64,000 nt of DNA from Zizania palustris (GCA_019279435.1 JAAALK010000288.1:71868811-71932810), one strand, 5' to 3'. Shown: positions 9,359-20,259, counted from the stretch's first letter. Notes: generated from the letters alone by a model not told the origin. Numbers and translations: made by a program.

Positions 9359-10420
9359 ATCGACTGTTAACTCCCTAGGCACTCCAAACCTGCAAATGAT
9401 ACTCTGCCAAAAGAATTTCTGTACATTTTTTGGAGTGATAGTAGTTAAGGGTTTAGCTTCGACCCATTTAGAAAAGTATTCGATTGCTACCACCGCAAAC
9501 TTCAAGCTGCCTTTTGCCATTGGAAAAGGGCCGATGAGATCCATTCCCCATCACGCCATTGGCCATATCGGAGAAATAACTTGAAGAGGTGTTGGTGGAT
9601 GATGGCTCCGCCTACCCATCCACTGGCACCCTTGGCAGGTTCGAACCAATTCTTCTGCATCTCCTACAATTGTTGGCCAGTAAAACCCCTGGCGAATTGT
9701 TTTTCCCGCTAGAACACGTGGGGCTAAATGGCTGCCGCACTGGCCTTCGTGAATCTCTTGAAGTATATCTTGGCCTTTAGGTTGTGAGATGCATCGGAGT
9801 AGAGGAGAACATACTCCGGCTTTATAAAGTATTTCGTTGACAAGCTCATAATTTTAGACCCTTGCTTGGAGCCTTTGGAAATCTAGACATTCTAGCGAAG
9901 TTGTATTGTTTTGCAAAATATCCAAAATTGGAGTCCACCAATCAGTGACTGGAATACAAAGGACTTCTGTGGAGGGTAGTTGATGCACCAAAGGTTTAAC
10001 AAGTTCTTCATAAAAAGTACCTTCCGGGACATCCAATGCTCTGGCTGCAGCCTTCGCTAAGACATCTGCAAGCTGATTATCCGCTCGAGGGATGCTTCGA
10101 ATAGAGATTCCTTTAAACAATGCCTCCGTCTTGCAGATTTCTTCTAAATATTTTGCAAGATGTGGATTCCTATCTTGGAAGCTCTTGTCAACAAGTCCTG
10201 CAATAACTTGGGAATCTGTTTTTATTATTATTCTAGTTGCTCCAAGTGCTCTTGCTTTTCGGAGACCTAGCAGGATTCCTTCGTATTCTGCAGTATTTTT
10301 AGTGGACTTAAAGTTGAGCCTTGCAGAATACATGGTTTTTTGCCCTGACGGCGATATTATTATGGCTCCAGCACCGACACCAGATGCTTGATAGGCTCCG
10401 TTAGAAAATATTGTCCATAG
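9359..10420 (-). pseudogene. pol: aRNH end and truncated integrase of Tat copy 1
   Basis: Read on the minus strand from 10420: the second RNase H (WTIFSNGAYQASGVGAGAI, TAEYEGILLGL, IIKTDSQVIAGL, SIPRADNQLADVLAKAAA) then a linker (ALDVPEGTFYEELVKP) and integrase. The usual first aspartate of the DGA motif is asparagine (SNGA), so this RNase H is probably inactive. The integrase zinc-finger part (about 9545-9850) is broken by stops. The core starts again at MDLIGPFPMAKG and keeps the first Asp and TVDN, but it stops there at about 9359. The third catalytic residue (Glu) is lost in the deletion that fused integrase to the antisense gene. Confidence 0.82.
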
Positions 10421-10921
10421 CCCCTCAGAGGTTTCTTCCGGAATCCAAATTGCGGACGGAGTCCATTCGGCCACAAAGTCAGCTATGACTTGTGATTTGA
10501 TAGCTGTTCTTGCAGTGAAGGAAATATCGAAGGGGGCTAGCTCGATAGCCCGCTTTCCAATCCTACCCATAGAGTCTTTGCTCTGAAGCATATCACCAAG
10601 GGGATACGAGATAGGGACAATTAAATTATGTGCTAAGAAGTAATGCCTTAACTTCCGTGAGGCCATTACCAAAGCATAAACGAATTTCTCGAGCTCAAAG
10701 TATCTTGTTTTCGCTCCGGACAAAGCTTCTGAAATGAAGTATACTGGGTTCTGCACCAGTTTTCCCCTGAGCTCTATTTCCCTGACCAGCACTGCACTTA
10801 CTGCAGAGCCCGTTGCTGCAAGATAAAGAAGGAGAGTTTCTTCTAGGAGTGGCACAGTAAGTGTTGATAAATTTCTGAGATAATCTTTAATATCATCGAA
10901 GCTTTTATGGCACTCTGGCAT
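10421..10921 (-). pseudogene. pol: first RNase H domain of Tat copy 1
   Basis: The frame that also holds aRNH starts with PECHKSFDDIKDYL and LLYLAATGSAVSAVLVRE, then GKLVQNPVYFISEALSGAKTRY, LVMASRKLRHYF and RIGKRAIELAPFDISF. This is the ordinary gypsy RNase H that follows RT; it degrades the RNA strand of the RNA:DNA hybrid. It is directly joined to the second RNase H in one open frame of 355 codons, which shows the dual-RNase H layout of Tat elements well. Confidence 0.85.
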
Positions 10922-10999
10922 CCATTTGAAACACCCGGACCCCTTTAGGGCTTTGAATATTGGGAGGCTTCGCTCTGCTGATCTGGCTAGGAATCTGCT

Positions 11000-11889
11000 G
11001 AGGGTTGTGAGGCATTCTATCAGCTTCTCAGCTTTTGGACTTGCTTCAAATTTTCTGGTGGAGCCATTCTTTGCAGCGCACTTATCTGCATCGGGCTAGC
11101 TTCGATTCCTCTGCTCGAAACTAAGTACCCTAGCAATTTTCCTGCTTGCGCCCCGAATATACATTTTCCAGGGTTGAGGCGAACTCCATATGCTCGGAGG
11201 CTCTCAAAAGTTTCAGCTAGGTCTAGAATATACTGGTGCTTTACAACACTTTTTATTACAATGACATCCATATAGGCTTCAATATTTCAGCCTATCTGGT
11301 GACCTAAAGCCTTAGCAATAAGACGTGAAAAAGTAGCCCCAGCATTCCGCAAGCCAAATGGCATTCAAACATAACAAAATACTCCGTAAGGAGTTATGAA
11401 ACTTGTCTGGGCTTCGTCTTCGCCCTTTAGCCAAAATTGATGATAACCGGAGTATGCGTCTAGGAACCTTAAAAGTTCAGAGCTAGCCATAGAATACACA
11501 AGTTGATCGATATGGGGCATATGGTAGGGGTCTCGGGGGCATGCTTTATTTAAAGAAGTGAAATCGATGCACATGCGCCACTTGCCGGAGCCTTTCTTCT
11601 TGACGAAGACGGGGTTAGCCAACACTCCGTGTGGGCTACTTCCCTGATGATTCCAGCTCTCAGCAATTTTTCTACCTCCACTTTGGTGAGGTTTGCTCTT
11701 TCAGTTGACAATTTACGGAGTCCATGGCAAATTGGTCGAGCCTTAGGGTTGACGAGTAAACTATGCTCAATAATGCTTCGATCAACTCCGGGGATATCTT
11801 CGTCGGACCAAGCGAAGATATCTAAATTCTCTCAAACTACTTCTTCCAGCGAAGTAGATATTTCCGAAGGTCGCCCCTTGCTAAATTGA
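11000..11889 (-). pseudogene. pol: reverse transcriptase of Tat copy 1
   Basis: Two frames cover it: 11365-11625 (NPVFVKKKGSGKWRMCIDFTSL, KACPRDPYHMPHID, FLDAYSGYHQ) and 11020-11271 (KSVVKHQYILDLAETFE, YGVRLNPGKCIFGA, KLLGYLVSSRGIEASP). Between them lie MPFGLRNAGATFSRL and the active-site box. The box reads Y-M-D-V where the family has Y-[IV]-D-D, so one metal-binding aspartate is gone. Stops separate the pieces, confirming inactivity. Confidence 0.85.
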
Positions 11890-12440
11890 ATTGGATATTC
11901 TTTGCCTTCTTTGAGAATCATCTTTGTGATTACATCGCCTTTTGGGCTTGGCTTGAGGGAAGGGCTCTTCGAAGGGTCTGAGGACACCGAAGCTTCCTCT
12001 GAGTGCTCCAGCACACTGTTCACTTGCCGAGGATCAAGAGGTGGGCCATGGCCATATTCCGCTCTCCGAGCTGCGGCTTGGTCTCCTGAAACAATAAGAA
12101 CTCCACCTTGCGTCGACATCTTGAGACATAGATAATTGTGATGTGCCACAACTCCGAATTGGTTCAGAATTCCCCTCCCAAAAATTGCGTTGCAGGCATA
12201 CGGGACATCGATGACATCGAAGATGACTTCCTCAACTCTAGCTAGGGGCCCTCTCTGAAGGCAACCTCGAGGCCTATTTGGCCGAGGGCATCGAGAGGAG
12301 GACCTACGAAGCCTTGGAGTGGGCGGGCTGCCGGAAGCAAGTGCCTTCAGGGAATACACATCTGATCGAAGGCCTGGAGGAAGAGTATATCAGCGGAGCT
12401 TCCGCCGTCCACTAATATCCTGTAGACTTCAACTCCTGCT
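11890..12440 (-). pseudogene. pol: aspartic protease of Tat copy 1
   Basis: The minus strand reads VYRILVDGGSSADILF (about 12370-12430) and, after a frame change, DVPYACNAIFGRGILNQFGVV, matching retroviral-type aspartic protease with the D-G-G active site (D[ST]GA variant). The protease would cut the gag-pol polyprotein. A charged linker (VLEHSEEASVSSDPSKSP) leads towards RT. Confidence 0.75.
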
Positions 12441-12799
12441 ATGTCAGCTGAAACGACAAGGGGGTCAACATGGGGGGATTTCACCCCTACAACATCATGG
12501 GCAGAAAATGAAATAGGTACATGGGACCACTCGGGAATTTATGTAGCCGAGTTTGAAGTACCAATATGCCCTACTTCGCGAACATAATCACTTCACTAAT
12601 GCTTCGACATATTACCAAGGGTCCCCCTCCGGAGATGGGTAGGGCCACTTGCTTGCTGTGATCTTGAGGGTCCTCTTGCTTCGGTGGTGGCATAATGTGG
12701 GCCACCGGAAGCGGCATTGGTGCTTCAGGATTGCCGGCCCGCCCCACAGCTTGTACAGGCCTCCAATCATGTTGCTGGAGGAGCTCGATCTGTAGTACC

Positions 12800-13813
12800 T
12801 CACCCCAAATTTCTCCCTAAGTACTCGCCTCGAAGGGACAGTATAGATTTACAGTCTTTTGTGGCAATGGTTTCTATTTCCACCATGTACGTAACAAAAG
12901 AGAGCCTGGCATCGGCCATCTGGTTTTTCTTTTGGTTTCGAGGTACTAGCCTATTATCTTGAGCCTGCTGATAGTTGTAAGGCATCTTTGGAGCGGAGGG
13001 GGAAATATTCAATACCTCAGAGCAGAAGTGTTTCTTTCCCCTTCTATGATCATTAGGGCGATTATCGAAGGGGGCTTGCGGAGGAATCGGGACATCTAGG
13101 CTCCGGCTTCACTTCTCAAAGGAGGGCTGGCGCAGGCACCACAGTTCTTCGGAGGCAGCCTTCTTCTGCCTTGGCATACTGTTTGAAGTATGCTATTAGC
13201 TGCGCTACTGGAAGACACCGGCTTCTAGTGAAGTTTGCTAAGGAGGTCTGGATTTAAAACACCTTCGCGTGTCGCATCCACCACTGAAGATGTAGACAAG
13301 CCTTTTATCTGGGACTTGGTGTGGGTGAAGCGTGTGAAGTATTCCCGAAGGGTTTCTCCTGCTTGCTGCTTCACCTGGAAAAGGCTTCCAGTAGACATCG
13401 GGGCTACGAATGTCCCCTCGAAATTACTCACGGATTTCCTTTTCAATTGCTCCCATGACTTGATTGATCCTGACTTTAGAGACCAGAACCAACGGAGGTC
13501 CACACCTTCTAACGCGAGGTTGAAACATTTTGCCATTGTATTCCGGACCCCTCCGTTGGCTTCTATTGCAAGGGCATAAGAACGGAAAATTCTCTGGGGT
13601 CAGACCCTCCGGAGTACTTGTGCAGCTTCGAGGCTCTGAACCTAAGATCAAAGCGCACCTTCTGCAAGTCCGGATGCAGCGGGGATTCATTGTCGAAGGA
13701 AGCATTTTCAGCATTTCTTGGACTTGAGGAGCTTCGGGATAATCATTAGGGTCGCCATCTTGATGCGCTTCCGAAGCAAGGAGGGATGGCTTGAGGGCAA
13801 AGCCTATCCGCAA
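12800..13813 (-). pseudogene. gag: gag of Tat copy 1
   Basis: The part 13225-13536 reads MAKCFNLALEGVDLRWFWSL, SWEQLKRKSVSNFEG, and REYFTRFTHTKSQIKGL, the retrotransposon gag core that builds the particle shell; ARRCG and Tyr/Arg-rich remnants follow downstream. The upstream part (13537-13813) holds frame-shifted N-terminal sequence. A zinc-knuckle region towards 12800 is too decayed to place exactly. Confidence 0.7.
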
Positions 13814-14201
13814 CCTCCGTCCTCCATCTTGCTACTTCCTCCTAAAGCTGCACTACCTAGGTAAGCCGCATCCTCAGGAAGGTGTTCGCTTCATCTGGTG
13901 GGGTCCTTCGGGTCTTGAGAACCGACATAATCAGTTCGAAGCACAGACGAGCTTCCCGAGGAACTCTAGCTGCTCGAGGTCTAATGACCACTTCGGGAGT
14001 ATTGGGGAATGGCTGAAGGTCCTGCACCGTGGGTCCGAGGGGACCTTCGGGGAGGATCGGTGTCTAGACTCTGCTTGGGAGGCATGACTAACGAAGCCCC
14101 TTGCCAAAGGGTGCGTGGAATCTTGAGACTCCGAAACTCCCTCCGCAAGTGCTCTTCGAAATACAGTCAGTGGCAGAGAACTAGCTTTTAGAACTAGGTT
14201 C
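13814..14201. other. 5' leader of Tat copy 1 with gag N-terminus remains
   Basis: Between gag and the PBS lie about 390 bases without a clear frame, rich in CTTCGG/TTCGAAG motifs typical of this family. Likely leader plus eroded gag start, on the minus strand. Confidence 0.4.
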
Positions 14202-14219
14202 CCCACGGACGACGCCAAC
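14202..14219 (-). promoter_or_regulatory. primer binding site of Tat copy 1
   Basis: Immediately inside the right LTR, the minus strand reads GTTGGCGTCGTCCGTGGGG. It aligns with GTTGGCGCCGTCTGTCGGG of copy 2 (41079-41097) and GTTGGCGCCGTCTTACTGG of copy 3 (53639 onward). The tRNA that primes is not assigned here. Confidence 0.7.
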
Positions 14220-14508
14220 TATTGGTGCAACGGATTACACTAACAGGTTCTCTAAAGTTAAGAACTAACAAACGGAGTATTTGTGAAAGCAGACTATCTC
14301 AAGCCTCCGAATTAGGATAATAGCTCGAAGTAGTTCGAAGTTGTGTATTGAATATCTGAATATTCGATGCCTATTACAGGATGAGAAGGGGGGTATTTAT
14401 AGGTAAAAACTCTAAGGAAAATACCTTTTTACCCCTCAATTACAACCGACATAGTGGAAACTATTTTGGTACCCCGAATAGGGCTGATATGGTAAAGTAT
14501 GTTCGAAG

Positions 14509-14805
14509 TGTTGACACTGGAAACGTGCCCCCACACTTGGGTCAGTTCGACGATCCAAAAGTGCACGGATACTTAGGGACAAGCCTAAGCGTGACATAGC
14601 ACCGACGTCGTGTTCCGACTACCCTTAGTCATGATAAGGGGGTGGAGTCGCCAAAAAGTGTGTTGACACAGAAACGTGCCCCTGCACTTGGGTCAGTTCA
14701 ATGATCCAAAAGTGCACGGATACTTAGGGACAAGCCTAAGCGTGAAGTAGCACCGACGTCGCGTTACGACTACCCTTAGTCATGATAAGGGGGGTGGAGT
14801 CGCCA
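14509..14805. repeat. tandem duplication of the LTR end
   Basis: 14509-14660 and 14661-14805 are near-identical direct copies: both carry the ACGTGCCCC..CACTTGGGTCAGTTC stretch, the GTGCACGGATACTTAGGGAC block and TACCCTTAGTCATGATAAGG, each ending GGAGTCGCCA. They differ by scattered substitutions, so the duplication is not brand new. Confidence 0.88.
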
Positions 14806-15948
14806 GGCAACCAGATTACACAAAATAATCCAATTAGCCGAAAGAGATAGACTAAACAAAATCAAAATCAGCAAACCAGTCGGAGCCCGTCTGGTTCGAA
14901 GTCTGGTGCGAAGGGGTCACCGAAGCGTACCTTCGGCGTCTGGTGCGAAGTGCTCCACCGAAGGGTGCTTCGGCGTTCGGACTGATCCGGCCGAAGATGG
15001 ACTCCGAACGGAATCTGGACACGATGATCACCTCCGAACAGCGGGGTTCGGCGTGAGATCTCCGATACAGCAAACTACGAAATAGTGACGCGAGAGCCAC
15101 GCGCGAGTGTAAGTTCGTCCGGTGTGGAGTAGAGTCGTGGCGAAGCCTGTTGCGATGAAGTATGCTGGCGAAGCTTGTTGTCGGAGCCTGCAGTCCCGCC
15201 GAAGGGTGTCCTAGGGACCTCCGAAACTGATCTCTCAGCTCCGGACACCTCCGACAAAGTAGCTCCAAACGTGCGAACCCTGCAACAAAAGAGTGCGAAG
15301 TACCAATTCGGCCTGAGGACCGAATTTTGCTAAGTGTTGCACTAGTAACGAAGGTAGCAATCTATTACGCATATTAGCAGATACTTCACAGGCGAAGTAA
15401 CAAGGCGATAGCAATCTATTACGTAGATTAACGGATACTTCACAGGTGAAGTAACAAGGGTTACCACTGTTCCGTAGTGGCCGGTGGAGGGCTTCCAAGG
15501 AAAACCCACTGAAGAGGTACAGGAAAATAAAGGTAAAGTAAATACGATCAAAGCATGGGGCTTTGGTTTGGTTTGAGTTGGCGGGTTCTCTACCCTGGCC
15601 TTGCCTCTCTATTTATAGGGCGTAACTCCTAATCTAATCTGCTATTAATCCGGCCAGATAGAGTTAAATATTGAGCTGGAAACGCATACAACTCTATCTC
15701 TGCAGAGGTGGGCTTCGGCCAGGCCCATCGAGGCCTGCTCCTCGGGCCGAAGCTTCGGCGGCGTGGGCCTCCGAAGGCTTCCCGGCCGAAGCCCATGGGC
15801 TGGCTGGAGGCTTTCGGAGCCCATAGCTCAATGGACTTTGGCCCTGTAGGGCTTCGGACAGGCCCTGGACATGTGTATTTTCGGCCCAAATCACCAAAAA
15901 TTGATATTTTGAGAACCTAGCCATTAATGCCATTTTTTGCCATCAACA
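14509..15948 (-). mobile_element. solo LTR with duplicated terminal segment
   Basis: The insert begins TGTTGACACTGG and ends GCCATCAACA and is flanked by CGAAG on both sides, so it arose by retrotransposon insertion followed by LTR-LTR recombination. On the minus strand the LTR starts TGTTGATGGCAAAAAATGG, has TATAAATAG (about 15613) and is rich in CTTCGG motifs. The LTR proper is 14661-15948; 14509-14660 repeats its last ~145 bp after a short internal stretch CACTTTTTGGCGACTCC that carries the PBS. See the finding on this junction. Confidence 0.88.
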
Positions 15949-16369
15949 CGAAGGAGGTAGACATAGTAGACGTCCCATCCTTCTGGTTGTTTTCCACTGC
16001 GGAGGGGAAGCCTTCGGAGGGTATCTTCGGACCGGAGTCTGGACGGACCCTCCGACTTTAACCCTTCTAGTTCGGAGACAAGTCCGGGACTTGAAGATTA
16101 TGATTTGTCTTTGTCTTGTTATCTTGAAGATCTGGGGATGAAGTATTTCCCCCCAACAACCACTAAAACATGTAAATGCAAAATTGATAACAATATAAAT
16201 GTAGCACAAAAAAGATTTAATGTAGCATAAGAGTCATAATCTAGGATTTGTTACAACAAAGTAGCATTGCAAATGTATCACAAAAGACATTACTTCATGA
16301 CAATCATAAGTAACCTAATGCAAACTCATCCAAATTATTAGAGACATCTATGTTTTATCCACCATCTTC

Positions 16370-17868
16370 AATAAGATATGTTGGTTGCTCTCCAAAGTCA
16401 TATATGTTAACATCATCCAAAATCAAATTTTCTTCCTCTCCTTCCTCTTCCTCTTCCACCAGACCACCACTCTTGATGCATGACTTGTAGTTGCTACACG
16501 CTGAACATAAGTCCTAGGAATATGTCAACCTTAAAGCTCACAAAATGCACCAATGGCATCATAGACTTGGTCTTATGTGAGGTCTAAACCATGAACACCT
16601 CTAAGATTAGCTGTTGGGTTAACCCATTCATTGTTCCAACCAAAATCTTCCACAACTAAAGGGTAAAAGATTTTCCCATTTTCTCATGGCTTTTTGCAAC
16701 CTACTACTCATCTTTCAGTTATAAGAAACATAAACCAAATCATTTAATGAGAGTCATGCATTCAATTGAATTATAGAATTTGAATAATCCACTTACAAAT
16801 TCAAAAGTGCTCTAATTATGCTCACAATCGATGATGAGGCACAAAGACTAACAATACGTTTTGATAATCTTTGCAAGTCAATAGACTGACCTCCAAAGGT
16901 ACACCACCAATTAACTAAATAGAGTAATGGACAATATATTAGGATTTATGTTGTACATAACATAACACAAAATACTTAAGTTTAAGGTACACCACCAATT
17001 AACTAAATAGAGTAATGGACAATATATTAGGATTTATGTTGTACATAACATAACACAAAATACTTAAGTTTTAAAGCACTTATGAGGGATCTTTTCATTG
17101 ATGGTGTCGATGGCCAAGCTATTCTTGAAGATAGGTCCACTTTGATTTTCATAATCCTCGAATTGCGAATAAATCTTTCTTTTAAAGGGATCACCACACA
17201 CTATTCGTGCAAGCACATCATTGAAACAACCCCTTGAAGTTGAATAAGATCATCATTCTCTTTTTCAATGCTAAAGAATTTTCTTGGATTTAAAAGAGGG
17301 AAGCACCATAGAGAGGGGTGTCCATTTGTCTATCCCAATGACTCTTAATAATTTGTATGATCCTTTTGAACAAGTTTTTCTTGTTTTTAGTAGAAAAGCT
17401 AGCCTTGATCTTCTCTTTTGCATGATCATGAGAGCAGCAAGTTTTGGCATAGCAGGCATCTCATCACCATCAATAACTCTCAACACAATTAAAAGAGGCA
17501 CAAAAGCTCTAAGGCAATCCTCAACGGAGTTCCAAAAGTCTCTAGAGAGCACAATGCCATAGGCTTTTTTTCCTAGCCTCTGTCTTTGTTAGCTTGCAAC
17601 TAGTTCATTCAACACATGTAAACAAAGCCCTTAATGCATCTCTGTATTTATGTAAACTCTATAAGGTGAGGAATGTTGTATCAAACTGAGCGACCACAGG
17701 TCACACAAGATCATTACCACGTGTATTCTCCCTCATGACACTAAGAAGTCTTCGATATCTATATATGAAAGTAGTGACATGTCAAGCACGTGAGATAGGC
17801 TTCTTTAATTCCTTCAACTTTCCTACATCTTCCAACATAAGATCTAAACAATGTGTAGCATAATGTCA
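16370..17868 (-). pseudogene. hAT transposase pseudogene (DUF659/hAT C-terminal type)
   Basis: From 17868 leftward the minus strand reads YATHCLDLMLEDVGKLKELK, FIYRYRRLLSVMREN, LVRPVVAQFDTTFLTLYSL, then FWNSVEDCLRAFVPLLIVLRV and DGDEMPAMPKL. Near 16800-16930 it gives LVNWWCTFGGQSIDLQRLSK and RIVSLCASSS, the hAT dimerisation region. These are plain matches to plant hAT transposases of the DUF659 class. The N-terminal half is missing: the frame is cut at about 17868, where a sequence starting TGTCACGCCCCGAG begins. Stops and an 86-bp tandem duplication show decay. Confidence 0.85.
16898..17069. repeat. 86-bp perfect tandem duplication in the hAT pseudogene
   Basis: AAGGTACACCACCAATTAAC starts at 16898 and again at 16984. 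The two 86-bp units agree at every base I compared. The unit covers the codons of the WWCTF motif, so the duplication would disrupt the transposase. Confidence 0.9.
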
Positions 17869-18964
17869 CGCCCCGAGATTTTTCAAAAAACCAGGGACTT
17901 TATTGAATTTCCAAAGAAAAAAATAAATACAAGATGTTCATCACACAACCTCGTACATACGACAAACAAAATATAGCTCGCAGGCTATTTATAACACTGA
18001 ATTAATAATACAAAGAGAAAAAATCTTGGCGATGAACATCTTGCTCTAGGACTCGCATCCTTGACTGGGTCGCTACTCCAGACCTCCGTCTTTGATGAAC
18101 TCGTCGTCTAAAAGATTTATCCAACGGGTATGAATACAAAAGTATTCAACAAGCCACCGAGAATGCAATAGTAATGCATGATAATAACAAGGGAATGATA
18201 AGGGTTTAAAGTGCGAAAAAGTACATTTTTAAGTTGCAGCATTTAATGCAGTCAAGTTTAATTGTACATAATAATAAACATGGACAATGCAGCATCACCT
18301 AACTCGAGGAAGTACAGTCAGCCCTCCTTGCTCAACAGTCCTTACATGCCAATTCATCATGCAAAACTCATAAATATAAACTAACTCCGAGATGTCACGC
18401 AACCCGCCCTTGACCGTGGGCTCGGCTTTTCGAAAAGATTTAAACTCCGATTAGATGTGTACTACTATACCCACAAGGCACTCATCCTTGCACACCGCAG
18501 TGCATTTAGATGACCCAAGTCACAAAAACTCGTGACAAAACCTTTAGCATGATACACTCCAATTCGATAAAACCCGCTCTAGGTTTTGTCGGCGCGCCAG
18601 CGCACTGGACAACGTCGCACCCCCTTTTGCGCCTCATCGGTACAAGTCACCCGAAGGTGCTACTTTACCCATCTCCAAATGGTGCCTCGATTTGGAACGC
18701 CTCATACCTCCAGTTAGGACATACCCATTCGACTTGTGGTTTGTACGGAAGTGCTTTGCAACAGATCCTGCAAACTGATCCTTATAGTGCCCTGGGTGTG
18801 ACTAACCAATGCCCTCGCTTGCACCCGGAACCCACCATGCTAACCTACTTAACCAAAACTCCAAGACCAACAAAATACCTGAGATGAGACGAATAACGGG
18901 GATCATATAACAGAATTCCAAGTATCTATGACTCATTCTCTTTTTAGCCTATAGTAGTTGTGTC
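17869..18964. mobile_element. unidentified insert, possibly an LTR end (TGTCACGCC...)
   Basis: The hAT frame stops abruptly and a sequence starting TGTCACGCCCCGAGATTTTT begins. LTRs of some plant gypsy families (Tekay-like) have comparable CG-rich terminal motifs, hence the suggestion. A second 'gatgtcacgcaacccgcccttg' motif occurs at about 18392. No coding frame of note, no partner end found: the right side is cut by the element at 18970 and about 110 bp continue at 28926. Confidence 0.35.
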
Positions 18965-18969
18965 GATAC

Positions 18970-20223
18970 TGTTTATAGCCAAAAATGACATTAATGGTCA
19001 AACTATGCAAATACTGAAAAATAGTATTTTGGACCGAAAATATGTCAAACCTGGCAAAGGCCGATCTGACCGGCTATGGTAGGCCGGTCTAACCGGCCTG
19101 GTTTGGTCAGACCACCCAGGGTCCAGATTATGGATCCGAGTAGGATTCGAGGTATTTTCGCCCAAAACTTATCTCTATAGGGTTTTGGACGCATCTAACT
19201 CTATCTCTAGCCAGGTATAACCAACCCACTCCCTTATAAATACTAGGGGCAAGGCCGATTCAAGGCCCTCTCTCCAATCCACAAATCCAAAGCCCTAGCT
19301 TTGAATCTCATTTATTTTTCTTTACTTTCCGCATCTTCGTGGGTTTGCTTGAAAGCCCTCCGTCTGCCGTGTCCGTAATCACGGTAACCCTTGCTGGTTC
19401 GCTTGTGAACCTCCCGCTAATGCACGTAACAAATTGCTATCCTTTTTATCAGTTTTTATCGCCCTACTCGGCAATTCAGCCCTCTAGACGAATTGTGTTT
19501 GATCTCTTATTATCTTTGCAGGTCAATTGTCTCTCTGAACATCTCCGCAAAATTTGGACGTGATCGGATCTCATTTGCAAGGCCATCTGGGTTCTGACAG
19601 ATTAGATCTGCCGTCACCGGTCTGACCGGAAGTACAAGGCCGGTCTGACCGGAGCCCTTCGTCAGGTTGTTGTCGGCAACGGCCGGTCAGACTGAAGGTG
19701 CTCACCGGTCCAACCGAGATACTCCGCACTGCGCTGAGACCCTTCGCTGGAGTCCCTTGCCGGAACCTTACGCGCTAGAGCTCGCGTATTCCGAAGCCTA
19801 CCTCATCGGTCTGACCGGGAAGGCTTCGCCGGTCCGACTAGAGCTCTCCGCACAGTGACCGGAGCATACTTCAGGACGTGCCCGAAGCCCTCCGCAACCT
19901 CCGGTCTGACCGAGGTTGTACCTCCGGTCTGACCGGGCTTGAGGCCGAAGGTGCCCTAGGGACCCTTCGGACCAGACTCCGTTGTAACTCCGAATCGGCC
20001 TCCGAATTGGCCGATTACAGGTATTTTGGTCATTTTGTCACTGTTTGCATTGTTACTAATACTTTTCGGCCAATTGGATTAAAATATTAATTATTTATCT
20101 GATTGCCTGGCGACTCCAAATCCCTTGTCACTATCCAGGGTAGTCGGAACGCGACGTCGGTATCGTTGCGATACTTTTGGACGTTGAACCGGCCCAAGTG
20201 CGGGGCGCATTTCTGCGTCAACA
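18970..20223 (+). repeat. 5' LTR (TGTTTATAGCC...GCGTCAACA)
   Basis: It holds an ATTAATGGTCAAACTATGC block, then clustered CCGGTCTGACCGG-type motifs (19060-19120 and 19605-19940), a TATA box (CTTATAAATACTAGGGG, about 19233) and a PBS-like GATTGCCTGGCGACTCC at 20101-20117, 116 bp before the end. The TATA marks the likely transcription start near 19260. Confidence 0.9.
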
Positions 20224-20230
20224 CACTTTC

Positions 20231-20248
20231 TGGCGACTCCGCTGGGGA
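20231..20248 (+). promoter_or_regulatory. primer binding site
   Basis: TGGCGACTCCGCTGGGGA begins 7 bp after the LTR end (spacer CACTTTC). The minus-strand element at 46688-51275 has the same site in complement (CCCCAGCGGAGTCACCA, 50253-50269). Confidence 0.75.
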
Positions 20249-20259
20249 CAACGCCAACG

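Larger units (their letters stand above)
6854..16158 (-). mobile_element. Tat-lineage Ty3/gypsy retrotransposon, copy 1
   Basis: Two related LTRs (6854-7335 and the split 14220-16158) enclose a minus-strand gag-pol and a plus-strand antisense gene. Flanks ATCAC (6849-6853) and ACCAC (16159-16163) fit a 5-bp target duplication with one later change. On the minus strand the order is 5' LTR, PBS (GTTGGCGTCGTCCGTGGGG), gag, protease, RT, RNase H, second (archaeal-type) RNase H, truncated integrase, antisense gene, polypurine tract, 3' LTR. The dual RNase H plus an extra reverse-oriented ORF before the 3' LTR defines the Tat group. A 1,440-bp solo LTR sits in its right LTR. Many stops show it is dead. 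Confidence 0.9.
14220..16158 (-). repeat. 5' LTR of Tat copy 1, split by a solo LTR
   Basis: 14220-14508 and 15949-16158 together match the left LTR (6854-7335) along its length. The break is a clean insertion with duplicated CGAAG (14504-14508 and 15949-15953). The inner end begins TATTGG where TGTTGG is expected; the outer end is CCAACA. The TATTTATAGG box (about 14393) is TATA on the minus strand. Confidence 0.87.
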
